Part shown: piece by piece, positions 22,854-34,155 of the stretch
Numbering within the stretch: the first letter of the stretch is position 1
Layout: each line of letters starts with the position of its first letter
DNA from: Toxorhynchites rutilus septentrionalis
Lineage: Eukaryota; Arthropoda; Insecta; Diptera; Culicidae
Reading direction: 5' to 3'
Assembly (NCBI RefSeq): GCF_029784135.1
Contig: NC_073746.1
Span: 12,397,475 to 12,461,474 of the forward strand
DNA length: 64,000 bases
Program-made: the position numbers and the translations under genes
Notes under the pieces: model-generated
What the model was told of the DNA's origin: nothing
What the model saw: only the letters and a program-made list of their open reading frames with translations
Databases searched by the model: none

Positions 22854-23489
22854 GTGACCAAGTTCACAATTTTCCGAAGAAAGGCATGGTACTCCTGTTT
22901 CAGGTGCGGGTTTCTTTGCAATTTTTTCTCGATTTGAAACAAACGCTTTTCAGCTGTTTGTCTGGAGTCTCCAAGTTGACTCGGGGGATGAAGGAACGGC
23001 AAGCGAACAATAAATTTTCCAGTGTCGTCACGTTTGGTTTTTGTGAAAGTGATCTTCACACAATTTTTCCTCCTCGCTGAAGTGGGGCGTAGATGTGCAG
23101 CATTCCTCTAACTCCCAAAATCTACGCAACTGATGATTGAGGTTATCGTCAGAGGTGGTCAACAAACACGTCGAAGACTTCGTGTATGGTGAGATGGTGG
23201 GTTTACGATAGCGACCAGCAACCACCCAACCTAGCTTGGTGTTCTGCAAGGTTGGTAGATCGCCATCAGGACTCAGGATGATCTTTCCAGGCTCAAGCAA
23301 CTGGAAGAATAATTCAATGCCGAGGAGCACGCTGATTTTACCTGGACGGTGCAACACTGGGTCGGCTAGGTTGATTGAATGCGGCATGGGCCAACCGTCA
23401 ATGTTCGCTGGTTTAACAGGAAGCGTTTTAGTGATTGTTTCTAACACCATACACGGAACTGTGGTGCGATAGTCCGTGCATCGGGATGT
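22850..23489 (-). pseudogene. BEL/Pao protease (A17-type) C-terminal region and linker
   Basis: The frame 23450-23028 includes VLETITKTLPVKPANIDGWP, LADPVLHRPGKISVLLGIEL and LQNTKLGWVVAGR, the block that follows the active-site half of the BEL/Pao aspartic protease. The active-site half is not seen, so a deletion near 23460-23490 is likely. A frameshift near 23040 moves reading to 23059-22850 (TGKFIVRLPFLHPPSQLGDS), the linker before RT. Confidence 0.7.
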
Positions 23490-23974
23490 TATGACGATTG
23501 GCGTTTCTGATCCGTCAGTGGCATGGCTGTATCATTGTGAACAATGGTTGACGTGTTCGCTCCAGAGGCCATTCTGTCCGCCATCATATTCAGCAGCTCG
23601 GCATGTTGCTGTGAGAGTTGGCTGATTATGGCACTAGGCGACGACGATCGATCTCCCACGTTGTTATCGTGATTTCTCAACTCTTTTAGCACTTTTGATA
23701 ACCGATTTTTCAACGCGATATAAACCTTTTCTACACGGCATTGATGCTGCACAGCATCATCGTACAATTCGTCGTTATCACTCACGTCCAAAATTCTTTT
23801 GTGCACTGAACAATAGGCACTCCAAATATCACCGAGAACGTCGAATTCTGTTTCTATCTCGATTTCTTCAGCCGTTTCTGGCCCTAATTTTGCCACCATA
23901 TCGGACACACGCTTGAGTCGTGGATCAAGTGATTTTCTCTCACGGATAAGCTTTTCCATCATCGAACAGATCAC
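23489..23974 (-). pseudogene. BEL/Pao gag fragment
   Basis: 161 codons, acidic and helical: MICSMMEKLIRERKSLDPRL, ETAEEIEIETEFDVLGDIWS, ending in a polar stretch. It resembles the N-terminal gag region of BEL elements (a coiled helical segment before the capsid). It lacks CCHC knuckles, so the gag C-terminus appears to be deleted. Identification leans on its position directly upstream of the pol blocks. Confidence 0.55.
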
Positions 23975-24074
23975 TCACTGTTTCGCGGATTGGAAACGAT
24001 TGCGGGCGAAAATGCCAAAACACGCGATAGCGATGGATAAAAACTGCGCGGTTCACGACGGATATTCCCGCGAT

Positions 24075-24092
24075 CCGGTTCGAAGGACCAAT
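24075..24092 (-). promoter_or_regulatory. Candidate tRNA primer-binding site of BEL/Pao element
   Basis: Read on the minus strand, tggtccttcgaaccggat. The complement, atccggttcgaaggacca, looks like a tRNA T-arm with ttcga followed by a 3' CCA. It lies about 100 bp before gag. The tRNA species was not identified. Confidence 0.45.
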
Positions 24093-24580
24093 TTATGTGT
24101 TCTCGAAGGATAAAAAAAGCGCGAAAAGCGACCGATCGGACGGAAAGAAAAAGACACGTGCCGTGTAACTATTGGAATTCAACTGTTTCATTCGCTTATC
24201 AGCTCTTATATAATTATCAAATTAAACAATGAAGTTGTAAGAATGTATTCAGCATTGTTATCATGCACTATTGTGCTATAATGATAGCAACACAATAGTT
24301 GCCACGGATAGTGAGGGTTCACATCCTTATTTTCCGTCACAACATCTCTGTTGGAGAATACATTTCGATAGGAACAAAACTTTCATGTATTTTCAATGCC
24401 GATTACCCCCAGACAGCTTGGTTTTAATGTCTCTGTTAGAGGCCCGCAAAAATTTTATCAATCCATCATGAAATGACTGAGCAATAAGCATTTGAAATTG
24501 GACAATTTTCACGATGTGCTCGATTTTAGATTTTCAATTTGTACCCCAATATGTTCCCGAAAGACGTAATCCTACGTCAA

Positions 24581-25540
24581 AAAATTTTAAATGGCACTAT
24601 TTTGTGGTGCCGGGCATTTTGGATTTGCATTTTTTATAAACAACTGTATTCTACTAGTCAAGCCCTTTCATTTGATACCCATATTGTTGGGGGTTTTGGA
24701 AAAACCGATATCGATGAGGTTTTGAGAAAATATGTCATTCGCCATTTTGGATTTTCACTATCGTGGAATACGCAGTTTTAGAATGACTGCAAAGATAAAG
24801 CTGTGTTCCAAATTTCAAATCAATCGGTCAACAAGAAGGGGGTCAAATTTGTATTCATGTGAGACAGCGCTACAGACAAAGTTACAAAGTTACAAAGCTT
24901 CAAAACTACAAACGTAAGTACAAACGGGTGAAGGTAAATAAAACCGTTTCAAAACCGAACAGATTCTGAATCAGTAAAGACGCGGCTATCGCATGAACCT
25001 CGGAAAAGTAAAAAATATCTTATTTAACAAAACGGCGGCCGTTTGAAAAACAAAATGCGATTTAAAAGGTTTTTTCTTACGTTTCCCGATTTTTTAAAAA
25101 TATTGAAATATTGAAAATTTCACTTTTCAGAGGTTCATGCGATAGAGAGATGCATACAGATTGTATTTATATGAATTGGACATGAATCGGTTCAGTAGAA
25201 CTTGAGATGAGTGGCCAAAAAATCAAAACTTGAGGTGCTTTGAGGCACCCCTAAATCATATACGATTGAGCTGAAACTTTGCACAAGTCATATTTTTGGA
25301 CCAATAAACAAAATGTGCATGGTCGGTTTTTGAAATTCTTTGATGCTTAATTAGTTAAAATCGACACATCCGGAAAATTTGGATAGATTTTGAGAGGGTG
25401 CTGCAAGCCCATTAGATTATTTGGCGCGCAATCAGTCTCTATTATTTTCGAAGGATTCAAATCGCTGAAAATTCGCTAGAACGAATCAACGTGTAACATC
25501 GCTACTGTAACGTGCGCCGGTACTGAATTTCTGAAGTCAC
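24581..25540. other. Dispersed repeat copies, no gene
   Basis: 24600-24950 carries the gatacccatattg blocks and the inverse of the 15101 flank (ccaaatttcaaatcaatcgg). 24962-25100 is the inverse of about 7045-7175. The remainder (25100-25540) shows nothing I can support. Confidence 0.5.
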
Positions 25541-26403
25541 CGAAAATATGAATAAAAATGTAGGCATATCGACAGACACTGGTACAGCTAATCTTTACCA
25601 TATGTTGAAGAACACGAGCGAATGTCACAGATGCGCCACTTTACGAGAACATAAGACCTTTCCCATAAACAATCACTTTTTTATGCGTTTCAAAAAATAT
25701 CACACTCTCTCACTATTGCGAGCAACGAATCGAGCAAAAGACTAAAAGTCCGATGAAAATGGCACACAAAAAGCTCGCTCGTACTTGCAAAAAGATTAAA
25801 CACATGTATTCGCTGTAATCCACTTCCCTCCGCGCGTTGCTCCCTTTCTGGCGGTGGTGATATGGAAAAGTCAGCCACACATCCACAGAAAAAAAAACCA
25901 CACAAATCCTTACAATAGATTTCTTCTCTTAGCTTCCTACGAAATTTATCACATAAAGTGCCCCTCACTTGTGAGCCTTTTGTCGGAGGAAACTATTATA
26001 CGTGCGGAGCAAAAATGAATCCGGCCACAGGGGGGGTGGCCCGGATGAAATGGTGGGGAGGGACCCGCCATGAGGGCGGTTTACGGAAGTTTCCTCGGGA
26101 TGTGAAATATCACTTCAATATATCATGCAACAATTGTCGCTACATCCATTTCTTGTTCCGTAAGATGATATCTAGTCGTTTCTGGAGCTGAATTTTTCAT
26201 CTCTGTGCTTCGTCCCCCACCTCGTGCTGGCTATCCGGTGGAGACGAGAATTTGACGGATGGGTTGAAATTTTTCACATCAAAAAGTGTGCTTCAAGATC
26301 TCGGGGTTTTTTTTCGAACAATTTTTTCCTTTAATTTCAGCTCCTTTTTATCTCCCAAGACTAATGTCATTCGATCTTGTCTTTTCTTTCCAATTAATTT
26401 CAG

Positions 26404-26714
26404 ATCATTCCCAGTGGTGAGAGTGCGAGTGTGTGTGTGTGGGTGCGCGAGGGTGAGTGGATAAACCAGGTGAGCCACAATGAATCCGAGGGGGTGGTGT
26501 GCGTATCTGGTCCACTCGGTGATGCTGCTCTGTGTGATACGAACACGTCCCGGTACCGATGGGTGGAAGCTGGACAATCGAAACATTTTATACACCAATC
26601 AGGATATCTCGTACGAGTGCCCCATCAACACGATGTGCCGATGTGCCAGTTTGCCGAACGAGACGGCACTGCTGGAGATTAACTGCAACGAGGTGTCACT
26701 GTACAAATTTCCAG
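26404..26714 (+). CDS. Probable first coding exon of a secreted or membrane LRR-family protein (host gene)
   Basis: ATG 26480 opens MNPRGWCAYLVHSVMLLCVI, a plausible signal peptide. It is followed by ECPINTMCRCASLPNE and LLEINCNEVSLYKFP, the cysteine pattern (C-x5-C-x-C ... C) of an LRR N-terminal cap. The frame ends at a consensus donor, ccag|gtgagt (intron from 26715). The 5' side has a candidate acceptor, ccaattaatttcag, ending at 26403, so the exon may start at 26404 with 76 bases of 5' UTR. No further LRR exon is visible in the window. The rest presumably lies beyond a long, repeat-filled intron. The exact gene is not recognised. Likely a cell-surface adhesion or receptor protein. Confidence 0.6.
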
Positions 26715-28284
26715 GTGAGTGACGCATTGTAAGTTTCTCTAAATACAGCTTACGCTAATGATGTTTCGAGACGGGGTGAAGGATTGGCGCTGACTTCAGT
26801 CACTTACCCCCATTGAAGGTGACTTTCTCGGAACGACTCGTAAGTGGCGTTTTATGTTCTCGTGCTCCCAAACTGCCTCGGAAGAGGTTACTGTCACGTT
26901 TTTATTTTCACATCAGTTCACGTCCCACCTTACGTCTGCTCTGTGCGCTGCACTCAACAGGATGGCCATTCGTCGTTGCCGAGGGCGCGAAAGTCGTATT
27001 TTATTTGTGATCCGACTGTGAATCAAAACAACAAAAGTAGAAGAAACTAAAGTAAAAACACAAGTAAAAATGTGCAAATCCGAGCTGCTTGTTTTGTCAC
27101 TCGCTGCTGTCACGCTATCCGAAAGGCAACAAATAAAAAGAAAGAAAATAAAAACAATATAAGAAAAACTGGAGAAAACGGTTGGGAAAAGTTTGTGTCA
27201 ACACTTGACACGCAAGGTAGGAGAACACCAGAGAAGATTTTTCGCTTGTTCGCTCGGAATGGATGCCAACTCGGGTGCAAGCACAGCCGGGAAGGTGAAC
27301 TGTGACGGGCAAGACTAATGTTGTGGGTGTGGTGAAATCCGCAGCGCGTGGAACACGTGACACGGCTGGCAAGACGAATGAACGATCGATGCTCATTAAT
27401 TTTGGATGTGTAAGTTAATTTTTCAAGTCGCGATAGCATGGCGAGAGATTATGATCTGCTATTGATAAGGAACGAACAAGAGCGCTTTACTTCCCATGCT
27501 TTGATTACATTCGATTTAATCCGTTTCTTTGGAAACAACACCGCCCCCCGTCGACTTCCCGCCGTTCGCAAATATTGTGATCAAGCCAAATAATGAAGCG
27601 GTTATTCCGGAAGCTTTGTTCGAAACTCCGAGCGCACGGAGAAGAGTACGATACGAAGGATTAAGGATAAAACTTTCCAATATTTCTTTCTTCTGTGAGC
27701 TCCTGAATCCATGCTGCCAACTGTTCTATTCGTGGAAGAGAACATTTGTTCATGCACAGAGAATAATCCCCCCGGTTCAATAGCGATAAATCTAAAATCA
27801 ATTCTGGAATATTGGATGATAATGGAACAAGGATATAGTGTATTAAACAGGAGATTAACAACTATAGGAGTATGGAAAACATCGTTGATGTTACGTTCAA
27901 CCAAGTTTAAACAACACCATCTCATGCGATGATTGGTAGTGGAATGATGATGATTTGTATATCCTCTTTTTCATCTTATGCCTACGACTATTTTGCATTT
28001 CCGAAACATTTCCAAAAAGTGAGCCAAATGAAGTTGATAGATGATTAGATATGGTGAACGAGTTTTTGCTCTTTTTGACTCGTTCCAAATTGGCGGACAT
28101 ACACTTTCGAATGAGTTCATAACCTCAATGTAATCCATAATCGAGATAAGCTGAAAATCCACGGCGATGTATCAAATAGTGTATCTCCAACATTTTTTGT
28201 ATAATATTTTTAATTCATTCATCTCTCTTTTTAAAAGCATAATAGCGCTAAGAAACGTGCGAAAGTGATATCACGTTGTAATTA
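26715..28284 (+). other. Probable intron of the LRR gene, no other gene supported
   Basis: It starts with the donor gtgagt. Composition is mixed and no transposon ends were seen. Several short opposed open frames (27072-27439, 27529-27925) lack any recognisable domain. Intron status depends on the upstream exon call. Confidence 0.35.
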
Positions 28285-28286
28285 TA

Positions 28287-29579
28287 CAGGGTTTTCCAAC
28301 TTTAAATTCCGAAAGTAAATTGAAATAAAACACACTTAGAATTCGAATTTCGATGAAACTTTTATTTCAAATTAAAGTTTGGTTTATGCCATTATGTGTG
28401 AAATACAACATCATTCAAATGTCCACCTAGGGCTTCCTCGCACACCTTGATCCGGAACAGGTAATTTTCGATGACTTTTCGGCACATATGGGGCGGTATC
28501 TCGGTCATAACTTCACGAATGTTGTCTTTCAAATGTTCAAGAGTTTGCGGAGAGTTGGCATAGACACGGTCTTTCGCATAACCCCACAAAAAAAAAAAGT
28601 CTAGCGGGTTCAAATCGCATGATCTTGACGGCCAATTGGCATCACCAAAACGCGAAATTATGCGTCCCTCAAATTTCGTTCGCAATATGGCCATGTTCGG
28701 TCGTGTTGTGTGGCACGTGGCGCCGTCCTGCTGAAACCACATGTCATCCGTATCCATATCTTCAATTTGTGGCAAAAACAAATCGGTTAACATGCGGCCA
28801 TAGCGCTCACCATTCACAGTTACCGTCTCGCCGTCCTCATTTTCAAAGAAATACGGTCCGATGACTCCCCCAGACCATAATGCGCACCAAACAGTGACTT
28901 TTGGCGGATGCAATGGCCTCTCAACAATCACGTGTGGATTTTCTGAGCCATATACGGAAATTTTGGGTGTTCACATAGCCACCGAGCTCGAAATGTGCCT
29001 CATCGCTGAAGAAAATTTGATGCGAAAATTCAGTATTTTGCTGCTGTTGTTCGTTCACCCAATCGATCGTATGCCCGACGCATTCCATGGTCACCACGCT
29101 CTAATTTTTGTATCAGTTGGACTTTATATAGATGTAGGTGCAAGTCCAAATGCAAAATTCGCCACAATGATGTGTTTGACAAGCCCAATTGCTGAGCACG
29201 CCGTGGAATCGAAACATTCGGGTCATCCTCCACACTGGCAGCAACAGCAGCAATATTTTCGGCCGAACGCACATTACGATGATGCACAGGTTTCACAATA
29301 TCCGCTACGGATCCAGTTTGTTCGAATTTACGCACTACATTAGCGATTGTGTGCTCTGTAGGCCGTCCATGACGACCAAAATCCGTCCGTAATGCTCGAA
29401 AAACATTTGCCGGTTTTTCATCATTTTTATAGTATAATCACGTTGTGCGATGCTAAAACGATCCATATTGTAAAATGGCAGACAGTCAACTAACGATATG
29501 ACGCTTTGGTTGACAGCTATGTCAAACGGTTGTCAGCACAGGGCTGTATACTTTCGGAAGCCCGAAATGGAAAACCCTG
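28287..29579 (-). mobile_element. IS630-Tc1-mariner superfamily transposon (DUF4817-type), copy 2
   Basis: 1,293 bp, flanked by TA at 28285-28286 and 29580-29581. It has the same ends as copy 1 (cagggttttccaac ... tggaaaaccctg). Most of the sequence matches copy 1 in reverse orientation with few differences. Confidence 0.85.
28392..29473 (-). pseudogene. Transposase, copy 2 (broken)
   Basis: Read from about 29465 downward (ATG of MDRFSIAQR). Relative to copy 1 there is a 13-base deletion right after the first nine codons. A one-base insertion near 29065 breaks the frame after RRAYD. The region of the first Asp is again shifted near 28950-28990. From 28931 the frame is open and carries PKVTVWCALWSGGVIGPYFF, WFQQDGATCHTT and WPSRSCDLNPLDFFFLWG (one extra Phe from an A-run) through to the normal C-terminus. 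The second and third catalytic Asp are kept but the protein cannot be made whole. Confidence 0.85.
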
Positions 29580-29581
29580 TA

Positions 29582-29900
29582 TATTCACGAAAATTTAATA
29601 GTGATCAATTAGCATCGTTAGATATATTGTGTGATTACGTTCGATTACCTGTTTCTAGACTAAAAATAGCTATGATTCTCAGGAATCTTATGTAGATTAT
29701 GAAGTACAAATGTCTCGATTAATTCAACAACAGAGAGATGTCCCGTAAAAAGTGCAGAATGATAGTGTATTGCCTCTCGCGAGAGTTGTAATAATGCAAT
29801 TTCAAAACGCCTACTTGAAAGCCTTATCAATAAACTTCCGAGAATACAAGCTGTGTTTTGGTTTGAAAACCGTCGGAAGGAGTCTTTTATTTAGGCTCTT
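29582..29900. other. No feature seen
   Basis: AT-rich flank between two mobile elements. Nothing supported. Confidence 0.35.
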
Positions 29901-31778
29901 TTGACGTAGAACTACGTCTTTCATTAAGGGTGCCAAATCAGAAAACAGGTCACGTTTTTATGAAATAAAGTTAACGTTAATAACTATTTTTGCCGCGAAC
30001 GGATTTTGGCGATTTACATACTAAAGGAATCAGAAATTCCGTAAGATTTGTTTAATATGCTAAACATTAGAATCCCTTGGTTTGTAAATGGTTAAAATTC
30101 ATGAAAACTTTAAGCGTTTCTATTTTCCCATACATTTGTTCTATCCATTTGTGTGCTTTCCCGAACAGAGCTGTCAATAACGAGCAACTTATCGACGACC
30201 AACGGAGGGGAAATCGTAGGATTCAAAGTCTCCGTGAGCAAAGGAAAAGTAGAAGAATGAAGGGGAATACTTGCCTAGAGTATAAACAGTGGATCTCGCT
30301 GAGACAAATAAGAGGCGAATGAACTTCAAAGTTTAAAGCCTCTTAAAAACAAACAAAGAAAGAAAGAATGAGACAAACTTTCATTCGGCATCGGACTGTT
30401 GAGCAATCCAGTTCACTTTGCTTTCGCTGCGCTTCGATCTAAGATTGGACCCCACCAGTGGTAATCCAACTTGGATATCGTCGTTTGGTTTTTCTGTTTT
30501 TCGCGTTATTCGTATCGTGTGTTTTTTTCCGCGTCATAAATTTGACGCTTCGCGTAGTGTGTGATGAGTAAGAAGAAGAGGAATGCAGGCTTGAGCCCTT
30601 TAAAAAACGAACGCATTGCCAGGGGCAATAAAATTTCGATCGCTCGCTCTTGACAAACTCATCAGCGAATTCGCATTGATGGGTGTTACAGCAGAATACA
30701 AGCTGTGTGGCATAATTCAGTCTTTTTTCCAAGCAGTTAACATAGTTTGTTTTCCGTCATCATAAGCGCTTCGTTGGTGCCTTTGAGAATGCATCAATGC
30801 ATTAAACTGACGTTATGGCGAAGCAAGCGTTAATGTTGTGCGCCGAAAAATTATTTGGGGAATACCAAGCATCTTGAATGTCTTACTGGAATGTTATAAG
30901 TTATTTGGATTCGCGTGCCAGTCGCAAAACTGCCTTCAACTAGGATTGCATTTGCGCTAATATTGACCATAATGAAGCATTGCTACTGCTACTGCTCGAA
31001 AAGGTTGTTATTAACAAACAGAGTTTACTTGTTTAGTCACCAAGAAAGTGAATGACATTCTGGAATTTTGTATGTGATTAGGTTTCGCTTGCCAGTAGCA
31101 AAACTTCCTCCACTAAGGGTGACAGCTGCGCTTCTCTCGAGCATGAGAAAGTAATGCAACTTTTTTCGATGCCAGTAATATTAACAGAAGCGTTTCTTTT
31201 GAGAATAGCGTAAAATGATGAGAAGTATTTATATTCCTAGTAGTTTCAAGCCACCAATGTATGGCTCTGTATGCATGCTATGGCGAACACTTGTTTGGCG
31301 CTTGGTTTACGTTGAACGATGCCTAGAGGTGCGATTCCTTTGAGGCAATACTAAATAACATGTAGCATGATATTTGATACTTGCAAGTGTTGTCATTGTT
31401 GTTGTTTCCATGCGGTGCCAAAGATAGATTGATGTTATTATGAGATGTGGAATAATGGTGCTGGTGCAACATGTATATAATCGAATCTATTTCAATTGCG
31501 AAAAAGGCCACCGGAATAGCATTCGAGGTATGAAATGAATTGCGACATACGATCAGCTAGTATATTGTTTTGCGAGGGCATGGATGAATCATCAATCAAT
31601 TATCGTCAACTGATTCTACAATGAAAAATCCATTTCAGAGATTATTCTATTAAACAGTTGTTTCTAAAATTTCACAACATCATAGAATAATATCCGAAAG
31701 TATGAACAAGCGACTTATATAAAATAACAGTGTAGTTCTACGTCAACAAGGCGGTCGTATCTTGGACACAACCTCCTA
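29901..31778 (-). repeat. GACGTAG-family dispersed element, copy 3 (reverse orientation)
   Basis: It begins ttgacgtagaactacgtctt and ends gtagttctacgtcaacaagg followed by cggtcgtatcttggacacaa and cctcct, the inverse of the left end of copies 1 and 2. The inner end motifs are inverted repeats of about 16 bp. The 1.9 kb interior is different from copies 1 and 2 and has no recognised protein. A lysine-rich reading at about 30560-30720 gives no family match. Confidence 0.55.
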
Positions 31779-32565
31779 TAATTTTTTTATTCTTCAGGTG
31801 CGAACATGGCTTAACATTCCCACCTCCTATGTATTTCGTACATTCTTGTCGGCAAGTTTCTCTATATGCTTTGCCCAAACTCGTTCACTTCATTTTCAAG
31901 CAAATTCGTGCATTTTTTCAAGCGATTTCTTGCAATAAATTCTCAAACCACCAGAGATGCCAGATTTACAGATATGTTTGTAAATTCACAGACATATCTG
32001 TAAAAAACTTTTTATTTTTGTTGCAGACTTTTTTGGATATAACAATATTTCACAGGTTTATGAAAAATGAGAGGCTCTATTCATCACATCAAAGATATTT
32101 GACTCACCGTCTGACATTTTTCCATAGTTTAAATACATAAACAGTTTTCATATTTTGTTTATATCAATACACATGACGTTAGTCCTATTTTTTGAGTCAT
32201 TCATGTAAAACGTTATGTTATGTAAAATATCCTCATCTTTCAAGAAAAATATAAAAAGTATATCGCCCTCTAGTCCAAAGCCATGAATACAATAAAAACA
32301 AATACTATCGATAATTGCGAAAATAAATTCCATTTTTTGCAAGTTCAATATTTTTTATTAAACAGCTAGCTCATTGGCCTACTTCAGATATGTCGCTAAT
32401 CTAAACCGGCTCAGTGGTTCTGAAGTTTGAAGTTTTTTTTTTGAAAAAAGTCAGTTTTGGAAAAAATATTTTTCGGACCACCCCTAACGAAAAAAATAAG
32501 AAACACGGGTCTAATGTTTGCAATAAAGAACAAAACTACCACTGAGAAACACTATATCGGTTTGG
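31779..32565. other. No gene supported
   Basis: AT-rich. A local motif cluster (tttacagatatgtttgtaaa and cacagacatatctgtaaa at about 31970-32010) is an imperfect palindrome that may be a MITE end. Its partner near 36365-36385 (catctggcaactc) is too weak to define an element. Confidence 0.35.
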
Positions 32566-32789
32566 CATGGAATTAGAGATGCGCAAAACAGTTCATTTCA
32601 GAGAGCGGCTCAGAGCCGTGCGCTCAATGAAAAGAGCCGGCTCATTTGAGCGGCTCGGCGGCTCTTTTCAAGAAGAAGTTTATTCGGGACGTAAAAAATT
32701 AAGCTTGAAACAATAATTAGTGCAGAGAATAGAAAAAATTATATTTCACAGAAGGTTTTCTCATATATATTTCTATTAAAAAATCTTCA

Positions 32790-33353
32790 TTAAACATTTT
32801 GATTTATGAACATTATTTTTTCAATGTTTCCTGACGTAAGTCTACTACGTCTTTCACTACAAACTTGTCCTGCTTTCGAAAAAAATCGCTCACATGGTAC
32901 TGAAGTCGCCGGAATACATAATATTTTCAAAGCAATTTCGTAGAGCCGCGGATAGATAAATTTCCTTTCCTCCCACCAAAGCAAAGGGTCGCTTGTTCTC
33001 AGCAAATATGGCTCCACTAAATATTTATCTAACTCAGCTATTGCAGCAGCTTCTGGATCATGTGGAGCTTGAAGATTGCCAACCAATGCATCAAACTCCT
33101 CCCATACAGATGACCGCGCTTCATCACCAACGATTGGTGCTGGTTCTGCAGGCGTGTATTCTATGGATGTCATTTTTAGCGTCCTTATCAACGACTGGTA
33201 TGCATTGTTGTACTTTATATTATCCCCAAAACCTTGCTGCTTGAAGCGCGGATCTAGCAGTATTGATTGGGCTACCAATTCGTCTGACTCAAGATCTGCA
33301 AATCGTTTTACCAGCTCCGAAATCAATTCATTACATAGCTTTTTTATAATCAC
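32790..33353 (-). pseudogene. hAT transposase, C-terminal dimerisation region
   Basis: 187 codons open on the minus strand. It shows VAQSILLDPRFKQQGF, the mid-C region ending ELDKYLVEPYLLRTSDPLLW and the classic hAT dimerisation block IPATSVPCERFFSKAGQV with RRSRLTSGNIEKIMFINQN. The N-terminal BED zinc finger and catalytic D,D,E core are not found upstream, where frames at 33354-33660 are broken. The protein would bind the subterminal repeats and excise the element. This copy is a remnant. Confidence 0.85.
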
Positions 33354-33949
33354 GGGAACTGATCATCATGACGAACATGAACATGACGAATCATCAGTCG
33401 GGAGATTTGATTGTTGAAGGAACACGCTCAATGCTTGATTTGCATCTCATTCCTACATCCCGAAGGCAAAATCCACAGCGTAACTACTCCCATCTCTTTC
33501 ATCCTGTACTTGAAGAGGATTGTTAGAATGAGAATCAATCGTTAGGTTCATTTATTCATTTCTGTTTACACTCTCGTTGATCACATTCGTGATGACAGTG
33601 GTACAGTGTCGGCGTCTGGTGGCGACCTTTAATTCGGGTCCCAAACTCGATAGTGTAATTTCTGTCAGATCATCAGGAACGAAGGCAATTTAAAAATCAT
33701 AACAATTGAATGAAAATTTCTACATCATGTTATTTAACTACTCGAAACACTAATTCCTGACTATAACGCTATACATTCCCGACATTTTTATAGAAACTTT
33801 CCATTAGAATATAAAATTGCCTTCAAACACAATTTTCGTATGAGAATTTTTCACCACCTGCAAAAAAGTGTTTTTCATTGCAATAGAATACTAATTTTGT
33901 CTATACGGAAAAGTTAATTTTCATTCATAATTTCAATTTTAAAAACGTG

Positions 33950-33988
33950 TTATTATTATTATTATTATTTATTATTATTATTATTATA
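33950..33988. repeat. (att)n microsatellite
   Basis: About twelve att units with one interruption, inside the hAT element. Confidence 0.9.
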
Positions 33989-34155
33989 GAGTCATGGCAC
34001 TTCTCAGCATTGAGCTGGAATATTCATCAGTGAGATGGCCCACCGGGACCGGCGGAAGAATACTCGCACCAACAATCTTATTGAAACCATCGTTCCTTGT
34101 CCCAATGATTTCTTCCAGCTCCACCACATTCGAAATTGTACGGAACGCCATTACC
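33985..34155 (-). other. Small unexplained open frame in the hAT interior
   Basis: The minus strand from about 34152 reads MAFRTISNVVELEEIIGTRN and on to a stop near 33985, about 56 codons, with local composition richer than the flanks. I do not recognise it. It could be a fragment of a retroelement or captured host DNA, or chance. Confidence 0.25.

Larger units (their letters stand above)
21625..24140 (-). mobile_element. BEL/Pao LTR retrotransposon remnant
   Basis: Minus-strand gag, protease, RT and RNase H blocks occur in BEL/Pao order and are broken by deletions and shifts. The integrase and 3' LTR are missing: the sequence jumps to the GACGTAG repeat at about 21625. A primer-binding-site-like sequence (minus strand tggtccttcgaaccggat, about 24075-24092) precedes gag, as expected next to the 5' LTR. 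The LTR itself could not be delimited. Confidence 0.8.
21341..24580. repeat. GACGTAG-family dispersed element, copy 2, interrupted by BEL/Pao
   Basis: The left end (gtcacaggagggttgtgtcc, then ttgacgtaagatt) matches copy 1 for about 280 bp, up to about 21620. The right end (24460-24580; ccatcatgaaatgactgag, ending taatcctacgtcaa) matches 12890-13013. Between these ends sits a BEL/Pao retrotransposon remnant. Confidence 0.6.

Noticed and set aside
27072..27925. Second exon of the LRR gene or a separate gene downstream of 26714
   Set aside because: Frames here lack leucine-rich repeats and no acceptor leads to a plausible continuation. The opposite-strand frames are equally open.
30439..30732. 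Lysine/arginine-rich readings in GACGTAG copy 3, possibly histone-like
   Set aside because: No frame keeps a recognisable histone or chromatin motif. Open length is below 100 codons with stops in the most suggestive frame.
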